A DNA stretch of 15,307 nt from Acidobacteriota bacterium (lineage in GTDB: Bacteria > Acidobacteriota > Terriglobia > Terriglobales > Acidobacteriaceae): assembly GCA_028873155.1 (NCBI GenBank), contig JAGWML010000043.1, forward strand, positions 1 through 15,307, in the 5' to 3' direction. Of this stretch, positions 1-7,746 are shown piece after piece. A program made the position numbers and the translations under genes. How positions within the stretch are numbered: position 1 is the stretch's first letter; each line of letters opens with the position of its first letter. The notes under the pieces were generated by a model, which was not told where the DNA came from, did no database searches, and saw only the letters and a program-made list of their open reading frames with translations.

Positions 1-7
1 TGATCGG

Positions 8-2005
8 ATGCAAGTTGGCAACACTCGCAATTTGACCCAGACTTCAATTGCCGGCGGCCTTACTGCTGCTCTGCTCTCTTACTCGCCACACATCCGGCTT
101 CGCCTCGCAATCTTGCTCCTGCTGCTCGTGCCTGGCATCCTGCATGCGCAGATCTCCCCCGGCCCCCTTGCCCGCGCACACCAGAGCCTCAACGGAGACA
201 CAAACTGCGTCCGTTGCCACGCCATCTCCACTCACTCACCGCAGTTCCGCTGCGTTGACTGCCATCGCGAGATAGCAACAGAACTCCAGCAGAACAAGGG
301 ACTCCACGCCACCTTTCCACGCTCCAGTGAACAGGGCGCGGCCTGCGTCAAATGCCACTCCGATCACAACGGCGCAGACTTTCAGATGATCCGCTGGAAT
401 CCCACCCCGCAGGGATTCGATCACTCAAAGACGGGCTTTACGCTCGATGGCCATCATGCTCAGGTCGCCTGCCGCGCCTGTCACACCGCGGCGCACATCC
501 CGGCCTCAGCCCGCACCCTGCTGGCCAGCAAAGATCTCAACCGCACATGGATGGGCCTCTCCACCTCGTGCGTCGACTGCCATGAGGACAAGCACCAGGG
601 GCGCTTCGGAGCAAATTGCGCGCGCTGTCACTCCACCACCGACTGGAAGGCTGCGAGCTTCGACGCAAAATCGTTCGATCACTCCACCACGCGCTTCCCG
701 CTCACCGGCGAGCATCGCTACGTCCGCTGCCAGGACTGCCACACCAATGGCCCGGACGGCCAGCCTCGCTATGAAGGCATCAAGTTCCAGTACTGCGCCG
801 ATTGCCACCGCGACCCGCACAAAGGCGAATTCACTCAGACCTGCGACACCTGCCACACCACTTCCACGTGGAAGAAATCGGACTTTGCCTCGAAGTTTGA
901 CCACTCAAAGACCGGCTTCCCCCTGCTCGGCAAACACCTTGAAGTCGCCTGCCTCGACTGTCATCGCTCCGGCGACTTCAAGGCCCCCATGCCGCACGCG
1001 CAATGCTCCGATTGTCACCAGCCCGATCCGCACAACGGCCAATTCACCCATCGCCCGGATGGCGGCAAATGCGAGAGCTGCCACACGGTTCAGGGCTGGA
1101 GTCCATCAACCTTCACAGTCGCGCAGCATGCGAAGACTCGCTTCCCCATCGTCTTCCCGCATCAAAATGTGCCCTGCTCCGGTTGCCACGCGCCCGCCGG
1201 CAAAAACACCCGCTTCCAGTTGAATTTTGCGCGCTGCACGGACTGCCACGAGGATGTGCACCAGGGCCAGTTCGCTGCGGCCCCATGGCTCAATCGCTGC
1301 GAGCGCTGCCATCAGGGCGCGACCTTCAAGACATCCAACTACACCATCGATCAGCATCAGACCACCCGCTTCCCGCTCACCGGAGGCCATCTCGCCGTTC
1401 CCTGCAACGAATGTCACAAACCGCTCGAAAGTACGAAGGTAATACCCTTTCATTTCGCTGCTCTCGCCTGCACCTCCTGCCATGAAGACATCCATCATGG
1501 TCAATTCGCCCAGCGCATGGCGGCACAGGACCATGCAGGTAAACCGCTCGGTTGCCTTGCCTGCCATTCCACAACGTCGTGGAATGAATTATCGAAATTC
1601 GATCATGACGCAACAAGCTTTCCGCTCACTGGCTCGCATCGCGCTACCGAGTGTTCTGCCTGCCACCGGCCACCCAATCTGGAGCGGACCATGCTGCACG
1701 TCGAGTTCACGAAAACCCCCGTCCATTGCGGCGATTGTCATGAAAACCCGCACTCCGATCAGTTCGGCGCAAAGGCCAGTCAATGCGAGTCCTGCCACAA
1801 CACGAACAAGTGGCGCCCCTCGCTCTTCGATCACGAACAGACTGGTTTCCCCCTGAAAGGCGGACATGAAAATGTCCCCTGCGCCTCCTGCCACACAAAC
1901 CACCGCCTCGCTCAGGGAACCATGGTTTTGTTCTACAAGCCGACGCCGAAAAACTGCGAGGCCTGCCACGGGTCCACCATTCCGCAGCAGCATCCAGCCG
2001 TTTGA
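8..2005 (+). CDS. 23-haem c-type cytochrome, secreted
   Basis: This encodes a 665-residue protein with 23 CxxCH haem-c attachment motifs, the first Cys at residue 67 and the last at 650, about one haem per 29 residues. A hydrophobic stretch at residues 31-44 followed by Ala-His-Ala suggests a Sec signal peptide, so haems would be attached in the periplasm. Between motifs a recurring pattern 'FDH..T.FPL.G.H..V.C..CH' appears at least seven times; its two extra His residues are likely distal haem ligands. The protein is rich in Lys, Asp, Glu and His, unlike the Asn/Thr-rich cytochrome that follows. Likely role: electron carrier or storage in the periplasm or at the outer membrane. I cannot name a characterised orthologue. 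The start is uncertain: the frame is open to the left edge of the window and the n-region before the hydrophobic stretch is long (30 residues), so the true start may lie upstream, or at TTG 32. Confidence 0.93.
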   Translation: MQVGNTRNLTQTSIAGGLTAALLSYSPHIRLRLAILLLLLVPGILHAQISPGPLARAHQSLNGDTNCVRCHAISTHSPQFRCVDCHREIATELQQNKGLHATFPRSSEQGAACVKCHSDHNGADFQMIRWNPTPQGFDHSKTGFTLDGHHAQVACRACHTAAHIPASARTLLASKDLNRTWMGLSTSCVDCHEDKHQGRFGANCARCHSTTDWKAASFDAKSFDHSTTRFPLTGEHRYVRCQDCHTNGPDGQPRYEGIKFQYCADCHRDPHKGEFTQTCDTCHTTSTWKKSDFASKFDHSKTGFPLLGKHLEVACLDCHRSGDFKAPMPHAQCSDCHQPDPHNGQFTHRPDGGKCESCHTVQGWSPSTFTVAQHAKTRFPIVFPHQNVPCSGCHAPAGKNTRFQLNFARCTDCHEDVHQGQFAAAPWLNRCERCHQGATFKTSNYTIDQHQTTRFPLTGGHLAVPCNECHKPLESTKVIPFHFAALACTSCHEDIHHGQFAQRMAAQDHAGKPLGCLACHSTTSWNELSKFDHDATSFPLTGSHRATECSACHRPPNLERTMLHVEFTKTPVHCGDCHENPHSDQFGAKASQCESCHNTNKWRPSLFDHEQTGFPLKGGHENVPCASCHTNHRLAQGTMVLFYKPTPKNCEACHGSTIPQQHPAV

Positions 2006-2463
2006 CCTGGTCGAAAATGAACATTTCGTCATCGGCGGATTTATACGTATCTCTGATTTTTCATCAATTTGCTCCGAAGGCTGGTGTACTCTATTTCCAG
2101 TGTGATCCTACTCACACATACTTAATCTTCATCGGGTTCGCGCTGTTTATTTTGAAAGTTCGTTGCCTCGGAAAAACTACACCAATTTTTGCCGAATAGA
2201 GCATCCACGCCAGTGAGCAAAAGTTCCTTCTTTGCTGCGGGCGGTAACCATACTCCCCCTGATTGATTTGCGTTGTCGCGGTTTGCGTTTCATCTGCAGG
2301 GCCCAATCCCGCGGTGTGTGCGCTGGATTCCCCATGCGGGCGACGCAGAGAAAGCGCACGGCTACGTTCTCGTGGATGAAGAGGCGTTCCGTGCAAACAG
2401 GCAACTTGCCGCATTCCTGCGGATGGATGCGGTCGCAAGGCATGGAGCAACGCGGAGCAAGGA
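2006..2463. other. 458-bp intergenic region between the two cytochrome genes
   Basis: This stretch has no convincing gene. The left part (about 2030-2210) is clearly more AT-rich than its surroundings, as promoter DNA often is, and holds the CRP/FNR-type palindrome at 2101-2116. Downstream, TATTTT at 2148-2153 could be a -10 element, but no good -35 is paired with it. The right part (2210-2463) would be an untranslated leader of roughly 250-300 bases. It has small inverted repeats: CCGCA/TGCGG with a 4-base loop at 2409-2422, and an overlapping alternative CTTGC/GCAAG pairing (2405-2409 with 2435-2439). Short open frames on both strands here (for example 2273-2497 +) lack ribosome sites and recognisable content. 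I see no strong intrinsic terminator after 2005. Confidence 0.6.
2101..2116. promoter_or_regulatory. Perfect CRP/FNR-family-like palindrome
   Basis: The sequence TGTGA-N6-TCACA occurs exactly, with all ten half-site bases matching the classical CRP consensus; FNR-type regulators bind the related TTGAT-N4-ATCAA. It lies in the AT-rich part of the only long intergenic gap in the + strand locus, centred 355 bases before the start of the 34-haem cytochrome. CRP/FNR-family regulators commonly control respiratory genes, which fits the context. The site is seen directly; binding, the identity of the regulator and the position relative to a transcription start are inferred. Confidence 0.5.
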
Positions 2464-5064
2464 ATGGCACGACAGCGCTGGCTCATCGCTCTCTTAGTTG
2501 GGATTCTGCCCCTCTTTGCGGGCGCGGCACCCCAGCAGCCTGACTCCGCACATCCTTCTGTCGGTGGGCCACAGGCCAAGGTAACCAACCCGCACGGCCC
2601 CATCTCTCTTGCCTGTCAGGATTGCCATACCTACACCAGCTGGAAGCCAATCCGCTCCCATCCGGAGTTCAATCACGATCACACCGGTTATCCGCTCCGC
2701 GGCATGCACCAGAAGGTTGACTGCACCCGGTGCCACACCAGCCTCGTCTTCAGCAAGGTGAGCACGCAGTGCGCCGATTGCCACGCCGACATCCATAACC
2801 GCCAGTTCGGCGCAAACTGCGAAAAATGCCACACCGTCAATGGCTGGCAGGTCTCCACCACCCAGATTCAGGATCACCAGAACCGCTTCCCGCTCGTGGG
2901 CGCGCATGCGCTGCTGCAGTGCGCAGACTGCCACAAGAACGCCGCCGCCGGCCAGTTCGTCGGCCTCTCCACCGCCTGCTACTCCTGCCATCAGCAGGAC
3001 TTCAAGACTCCGGTCCTCGACCACGCAGCGGCCGGCTTCTCCACCTCGTGTGAAACCTGCCACACCATGGACACCTGGTTCAACGCAAGGTTTGACCACC
3101 TCAAGATGACCGGCTACGCCCTCACCGGCAGCCATCTCACTCTGCCCTGCACGGCTTGCCACGTCAACAACGTCTTCAAGGGAACGCCGGCCACCTGCTT
3201 CGCGTGCCACCAAAAGGATTTCATCGCCACCGTCAACCCGCCTCACGTCCAGATCAATCTCCCGCATGACTGCGGCACCTGCCACACCACCACCAACTGG
3301 CTCAACGCCACGTTTGATCACACGCTCTACGCCAACTATCCCCTTACCGGCATGCATGCCGCGTTGACCTGCGCGCAATGCCACACCAACAACAACTACA
3401 CGGCCACTCCAACTGCCTGCTACGCCTGCCACAAGCAGGACTTCACTGCCGCCACAAATCCCAATCACGTCGCAGCTGGCTTCCCTACGGATTGCTCGCA
3501 GTGCCACACCACTAGCGGCTGGAACCCGGCAACATTCAACCACAACACCACCAGCTTCCCGCTCACCGGAGCGCACATCGCCCTGTCGTGCAACCAATGC
3601 CACACCAACAACAACTTCACCTCGCTACCCACCAGTTGCTACGGCTGCCATCAGGCCGACTACAGCGGCACCAATAATCCGCCGCACGTCTCCGCAGGCT
3701 TCCCCACCGACTGCACCCTCTGCCACAACACCGCAGCGTGGACCGGCTCCACCTTCAATCACAACAACACTGCGTTTCCGCTCACCGGCGCCCACACCAC
3801 CCTGCCCTGCGCGCAATGCCACACCAACAACAACTACACGTCCCTGCCCACAACCTGCTACGGGTGCCACCAGGCCGACTACACCGGCACGAATAATCCA
3901 CCGCACGTCGCTGCTGGCTTCCCCACCAACTGCACCCTCTGCCACACCACCTCCAACTGGACCTCATCCAGCTTCAATCACAACGCAGTCTTTCCGCTGA
4001 TCGGCGCACACGCCACGCTGGCCTGCGTCCAGTGCCACACCAATAACAACTACACAACTCTGCCCACCACCTGCTTCGGCTGTCACCAGACAAACTGGAA
4101 CGGCACCGCCAACCCGGCTCATGCCGCAGCGGGATTCCCCACCACCTGCGACACCTGCCACAACACATCCAACTGGACGACCGTCAACTTCAATCACGCC
4201 GCCTACGCCAACTATCCGCTCACCGGTGTTCACGCCACGCTCACGTGCGTTCAGTGCCACACCAACAACAACTACACAGCCACTCCCACCGCCTGCTACT
4301 CTTGCCATCAGGCGGATTTCAACGGCACCACCAACCCCAACCACGTCTCTTCCGGCTTCCCGACTGACTGCTCCATCTGCCACACCACCAGCGGCTGGAG
4401 CCCCTCTTCCTTCAACCACAACAACACCGCATTCCCGCTCACCGGCGCACATACTACGCTGGCCTGCGCCCAGTGCCATACCAATAACAACTACACAACC
4501 CTGCCCACAACCTGCTACGGCTGCCACCAGACAGACTGGAACGGCACCACCGACCCCGCCCATGCCGCCGCGGGGTTCCCCACCACCTGCAACACTTGCC
4601 ACACCACTACCTCGTGGTCGGGCGCCACCTTCAACCACAACAACACGCCCTTCCCGCTCACCGGCGCACACACCACCGTCGCCTGCAATCTCTGCCACAT
4701 CAATAACGTCTTTGCCGGCGCTCCGACTGATTGCTATTCCTGCCACAAGGCAGACTTCACCGGCACCACCAATCCCAACCACGTCACCGCCGGATGGCCG
4801 ACCACCTGCACCACCTGCCATACCACCACCGCGTGGCTCCCCGCTACCCTGCCGGCCAGCTATCACACCTTCTTCCCGCTCAACCACGGCAACGCCAACG
4901 GCGTCTGCGCCACCTGCCATACAAATTCGTCGGATTATTCCGTCTTCCAGTGCACCGGCTGTCACACCGCCGCCGCCACCAACCCCAAGCACAGCGGAGT
5001 TTCAGGCTACGTCTACAACAGCGTCAACTGCTATGCCTGCCACAAGAGCGGCGGAGGAGGTTAG
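2464..5064 (+). CDS. 34-haem c-type cytochrome with eight tandem trihaem modules
   Basis: This encodes an 866-residue protein with 34 CxxCH motifs (first Cys 51, last Cys 856), about one haem per 25 residues, among the denser arrangements possible. Residues 1-22 form a Sec signal peptide (hydrophobic 7-20, AGAA cleavage region). Hemes 1-6 form an irregular N-terminal part (51-195). Residues 196-782 are eight units of 72-74 residues with three haems each. Residues 782-866 carry four more haems and end in Gly-Gly-Gly-Gly. Each unit also has three non-motif His (in 'FNH', 'GAH' and 'P.H'), enough to give every haem a second axial His. The repeat region is rich in Asn and Thr and poor in charge. 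GGAG at 2454-2457 lies six bases before the ATG. Its stop is two bases from the TTG start of the barrel gene. Likely role: a long haem wire spanning the periplasm, inserting in the barrel, or lying on the cell surface; which of these is unknown. Confidence 0.95.
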   Translation: MARQRWLIALLVGILPLFAGAAPQQPDSAHPSVGGPQAKVTNPHGPISLACQDCHTYTSWKPIRSHPEFNHDHTGYPLRGMHQKVDCTRCHTSLVFSKVSTQCADCHADIHNRQFGANCEKCHTVNGWQVSTTQIQDHQNRFPLVGAHALLQCADCHKNAAAGQFVGLSTACYSCHQQDFKTPVLDHAAAGFSTSCETCHTMDTWFNARFDHLKMTGYALTGSHLTLPCTACHVNNVFKGTPATCFACHQKDFIATVNPPHVQINLPHDCGTCHTTTNWLNATFDHTLYANYPLTGMHAALTCAQCHTNNNYTATPTACYACHKQDFTAATNPNHVAAGFPTDCSQCHTTSGWNPATFNHNTTSFPLTGAHIALSCNQCHTNNNFTSLPTSCYGCHQADYSGTNNPPHVSAGFPTDCTLCHNTAAWTGSTFNHNNTAFPLTGAHTTLPCAQCHTNNNYTSLPTTCYGCHQADYTGTNNPPHVAAGFPTNCTLCHTTSNWTSSSFNHNAVFPLIGAHATLACVQCHTNNNYTTLPTTCFGCHQTNWNGTANPAHAAAGFPTTCDTCHNTSNWTTVNFNHAAYANYPLTGVHATLTCVQCHTNNNYTATPTACYSCHQADFNGTTNPNHVSSGFPTDCSICHTTSGWSPSSFNHNNTAFPLTGAHTTLACAQCHTNNNYTTLPTTCYGCHQTDWNGTTDPAHAAAGFPTTCNTCHTTTSWSGATFNHNNTPFPLTGAHTTVACNLCHINNVFAGAPTDCYSCHKADFTGTTNPNHVTAGWPTTCTTCHTTTAWLPATLPASYHTFFPLNHGNANGVCATCHTNSSDYSVFQCTGCHTAAATNPKHSGVSGYVYNSVNCYACHKSGGGG
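3049..4806 (+). repeat. Eight tandem ~219-bp coding repeats (trihaem modules)
   Basis: Within the 34-haem cytochrome, units begin at Cys 196, 270, 344, 417, 490, 562, 636 and 709 and the series ends at Cys 782, giving periods of 74, 74, 73, 73, 72, 74, 73 and 73 codons. The consensus order is CxxCH, Trp, 'FNHN', 'FPLTGAH', CxxCH, 'TNNNYT', 'PT.CYGCH', 'NP.H', 'AGFPT'. Similarity is also high at DNA level: the codons for 'CHTNNNYT' recur almost unchanged in units 2-7, which points to growth by tandem duplication and continued exchange between units. The region could be length-variable between strains and prone to assembly collapse. Confidence 0.92.
5053..5060 (+). promoter_or_regulatory. Ribosome binding site inside the end of the 34-haem gene
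   Basis: GGAGGAGG is a near-ideal Shine-Dalgarno sequence that also encodes the C-terminal glycines of the cytochrome. It sits six bases before TTG 5067 and decides that start for the barrel gene: that frame remains open far upstream (to 4731), but only from 5067 does it read as a signal peptide. Ribosomes finishing the cytochrome would arrive at this site, so translation of the two genes is probably coupled. Confidence 0.8.
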
Positions 5065-5066
5065 GG

Positions 5067-6893
5067 TTGCATCGGAAGCTCATATCATTCCTGCTCCTTG
5101 CCTGTGCATCCGCTGGATGCGTCGACGCTCAGTCCAAGCCAGCACAGCAATCCGCACAGGCGCCCACGCAGCAGGCTGCTCAAACTCCCGCGCAACCACC
5201 TGCCAAGCCCGCCGCGGAGCAGTCCTCCGCCCAGGCCCCCATTCGTTCCACCTTTCATATCCGTTACATCAACGGGTCGAATGTCTACATCGACGGCGGA
5301 CGCGACGCGGGCTTGACTGAAGACACGCAGCTCATCCTCAAGCAGAACCCCACGCTGCCGGAGGGCGACCCCCGCAATCATGCGCTTGAGCCCGGCATCG
5401 TCGCCCGGCTGTCCGTCATCTCCGTCGCGTCCACTTCCGCCGTCTGCGCCATCAAGGCCTCCGCGCGCGAGGTCTCCACCGACGACGTCGTTGCTCTCCC
5501 CGATGCCGAAGTCGACAAGATCGTGCAGCGTGATACCCTCGGCAATACGCGCCAGTACCCCATGGTCATCAGCTTCACCCAGGGCGATCCGCTTGACGAA
5601 GAGGCCCGAGAAGAGGAGCCCCGCCCGCCGCTGCCCGAGGTCAACCAGATGCGCGGACGCATCGGATTTGACGTCAGCAGCATCCAGCAGCTCGGCCAGA
5701 CTCCGTCCACGTCGAATGAATACGGCATGGTCTTCCGCGCCGACTTCACCCGCATGTTCGGCACCCACTGGAATCTCAATGGCTACTGGCGCGGTCAGTT
5801 CCAGACCAACTCCGCCCTCGCGCAGGCCACGCTCCAGGACACCATCAATCGCACCTACCTCATGAGTCTCAGCTACATCAATCCAGACTCACCCTGGATG
5901 GCGGGCATCGGCCGACTCTACCTTCCCTGGGCAAACAGTCTTGAAGTCATCGACGGCGCATATCTCGCCCGCGGTATCGCTACGCACTCTGTTGTCGGAC
6001 TCTTCGCCGGCTCCACGCCCGATCCGGCCGCATGGGACTACAATCCTGACCGCCGCATCGGCGGCCTCTTCTACAACGCCCACGGCGGCAGCTATGACCA
6101 CCTCCGCTTTTCAAGCACGGCGGGCGTCGGCGTCGAAATGCTCAAGTGGACCATCGACCGGCCCTTCGCCTTCACTGAGAATGATTTCTCCTACAAGCGG
6201 CTCTTCTCGATTTATCACTCGATGCAGGTGGACAGGCCCACCGCCAACCCCGGCTCTCCGGCTCTTCCGACAGGCCTCGGCCAGAGCCTGCTCTCCATGC
6301 GCGTCGAGGTCACCTCGCACGTCGTCGTCGACCTCACCGATACCTACTTCCGCGACGTGCCCACCTACGACCCCACCCTCGTCGGCACCGGCCTCCTCGA
6401 CACCTATCTCTACCAGGGCCTCAACGGAGGCGCGCGCATCGAGTTCCCGCGGCACATCACCGGCTACTTCAGTCTCGGCCAGAGCAATGACTCCACTGAT
6501 CCCAAGAACTCCCTGAACAAGCTCTTCGGCGCGACCATCTCGCACATCGCCAACACGGGCCTCCAGCTCGACGCCCGGTACTCCCAGTTCGACAGCGCCT
6601 TCGCCTCCGGCACCTACTCCACGCTGACTCTTTCACGCGATCTGCAGGAACACATCCGCCTCAACCTGCAGGCCGGCAAGTATGCCTACAACTCGCCCAT
6701 CGCGGCAACAAGCTCATCGAAATTCGTCAACCTCATGGTCGACAGCGATCTTGGCGCGCGCCTCTTCGTTGAAAGCATGTACACCGCGCAGCGCGGCGGC
6801 TCCATGAACTACAACCAGTGGACCACCACTCTTGGCTATCGATTTGACAACAGGGCGGCAACCCGGAGGGCCTCGCATGCGGTCCATCCTTAG
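5067..6893 (+). CDS. Outer-membrane beta-barrel (porin-like) protein of the electron conduit
   Basis: This is a 608-residue protein starting at TTG with an ideal ribosome site. Residues 1-21 are a signal peptide (hydrophobic 5-16; cleavage near Val-Asp-Ala; Cys13 and Cys18 make a weak lipoprotein alternative). Residues 22-58 are a Pro/Gln/Ala-rich linker. Residues 62-145 form a small beta domain beginning 'FHIRYINGSNVYIDGG', of a type resembling SH3-like surface domains. Residues 175-190 are acidic. Residues about 196-593 have the alternating hydrophobic/polar pattern, many Tyr, Phe and Trp, and short turns of an outer-membrane barrel, with a last strand ending 'LGYRF' at 593. A 15-residue tail follows, whose DNA holds the ribosome site and first codons of the next gene. 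By analogy with porin-cytochrome conduits it would hold a multihaem cytochrome across the outer membrane. No named family is claimed; the barrel call rests on composition and pattern. Confidence 0.82.
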   Translation: MHRKLISFLLLACASAGCVDAQSKPAQQSAQAPTQQAAQTPAQPPAKPAAEQSSAQAPIRSTFHIRYINGSNVYIDGGRDAGLTEDTQLILKQNPTLPEGDPRNHALEPGIVARLSVISVASTSAVCAIKASAREVSTDDVVALPDAEVDKIVQRDTLGNTRQYPMVISFTQGDPLDEEAREEEPRPPLPEVNQMRGRIGFDVSSIQQLGQTPSTSNEYGMVFRADFTRMFGTHWNLNGYWRGQFQTNSALAQATLQDTINRTYLMSLSYINPDSPWMAGIGRLYLPWANSLEVIDGAYLARGIATHSVVGLFAGSTPDPAAWDYNPDRRIGGLFYNAHGGSYDHLRFSSTAGVGVEMLKWTIDRPFAFTENDFSYKRLFSIYHSMQVDRPTANPGSPALPTGLGQSLLSMRVEVTSHVVVDLTDTYFRDVPTYDPTLVGTGLLDTYLYQGLNGGARIEFPRHITGYFSLGQSNDSTDPKNSLNKLFGATISHIANTGLQLDARYSQFDSAFASGTYSTLTLSRDLQEHIRLNLQAGKYAYNSPIAATSSSKFVNLMVDSDLGARLFVESMYTAQRGGSMNYNQWTTTLGYRFDNRAATRRASHAVHP

Positions 6894-7746
6894 CCTGCGC
6901 ACGATTGCTCTGCCGCTTCTCTTCCTGGCGGCGCGGCCCGCACTGCCGGCCCCGCCGGAAAGCCCCGCGCAGGCCATCACCCTCGCTCAGAATCAGATCA
7001 GCGATTACCTCGCGCGCCTCGCCGACTTGCACTGCACTGAGACCGTGCTCCAGGAGAAGCTCGGCACGAATGGCCACGTCACCACCTCGGAACGTCAGAA
7101 GTTCGATTACCTCATCATGATGAGCGGCACAGCGGATTCTTTTCAGTTGAACGAGTCCAGAGTCGACGCCGATTCCTCGCGCCACAAAATTGTCGCCGCG
7201 CCCATGCTCGTCACCAACGGCGTCGCCACCATCCTTCTGGTCTTTCATCCCTATTACCGCGACGGCTTTGACTTCACTACCGGCGCGCCGGTTCTCATCA
7301 ACGGCAGAGCTGCTGTTCCCATCCACTTCGCACACATTCAGGGCCGCCGCACGCCCGCTGCCCTCGCCCTCCGTGGCAGAGAATTCCCGCTCGACCTCGA
7401 AGGCACCGCGTGGCTCGACGAAGATTCGCGCCAGGTGGTCCAGGTTGAAGCCAGCCTGCAGCACGACATGAGCGATGTTGGTCTCAGGGCCCTCGACATC
7501 CGCGTCGATTACGCGCCGCACGTCATCCCCGGCGCAGAGAACTCCATGTTCCTGCCGCATCAGGCCGTCGTCGATGTCACCACGTCGCGTCAACACTGGC
7601 GCAATACCCACACCTTCGACGGATATAAGAGCTTCTCCACCGAAGTCGAACAGGATCCCAACGTCCGCGTGCACACGGCCGATGATTCCTCTGCGGATCA
7701 CACCGGCTCCAACCCTCCAACTCAAGAGGCCAAACCAAAACAATGA
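6877..7746 (+). CDS. Secreted protein of unknown function in the conduit operon
   Basis: This encodes 289 residues from ATG 6877, chosen because GGAGGG at 6865-6870 lies six bases upstream and the product then begins with a clean signal peptide (Arg2, hydrophobic 9-19, Ala-Leu-Pro-Ala cleavage near 25). An in-frame ATG at 6832 is possible but would put 15 odd residues ahead of it. After the signal there is a short helix ('AQNQISDYLARLADLHC') and then a region with alternating beta-like segments to about residue 270, ending in a polar Pro/Lys-rich tail. There are no haem motifs and a single Cys, so it is not itself a c-type cytochrome. It overlaps the barrel gene by 17 bases and the cytochrome b gene by 4. 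Its position between barrel and cytochrome b suggests a periplasmic assembly, chaperone or scaffold factor, perhaps with a lipoprotein-carrier-like beta fold; this is inference. Confidence 0.85.
   Translation: MRSILSLRTIALPLLFLAARPALPAPPESPAQAITLAQNQISDYLARLADLHCTETVLQEKLGTNGHVTTSERQKFDYLIMMSGTADSFQLNESRVDADSSRHKIVAAPMLVTNGVATILLVFHPYYRDGFDFTTGAPVLINGRAAVPIHFAHIQGRRTPAALALRGREFPLDLEGTAWLDEDSRQVVQVEASLQHDMSDVGLRALDIRVDYAPHVIPGAENSMFLPHQAVVDVTTSRQHWRNTHTFDGYKSFSTEVEQDPNVRVHTADDSSADHTGSNPPTQEAKPKQ

Noticed and set aside
2147..2182. Sigma-70 promoter with TTGAAA at 2153-2158
   Set aside because: The region about 17 bases downstream (AACTAC) is a poor -10 match, so I do not list it as a promoter.
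2273..2497. 74-codon open frame before the 34-haem gene
   Set aside because: No ribosome binding site, no recognisable product, and it overlaps the well supported cytochrome start.
2494..3603. Long minus-strand open frame of 369 codons opposite the 34-haem gene (and a similar one at 3964-4992)
   Set aside because: It is a shadow produced by the biased, repeated codons of the cytochrome; the translation is Gly/Val/Ala-rich with no domain and no ribosome site.
3049..4806. CRISPR array or satellite-like repeat
   Set aside because: The ~219-bp period is a multiple of three, has no spacer structure, and encodes conserved CxxCH modules.
4731..5066. Upstream extension of the barrel frame inside the 34-haem cytochrome gene
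   Set aside because: It is the out-of-frame reading of the cytochrome repeats (Arg/His/Pro-rich nonsense); signal peptide and ribosome site place the start at TTG 5067.
5067..5130. Lipoprotein signal at Cys13 or Cys18 of the barrel protein
   Set aside because: Neither position fits the lipobox well (LLAC, SAGC), and an ordinary signal peptidase site follows at Val-Asp-Ala.
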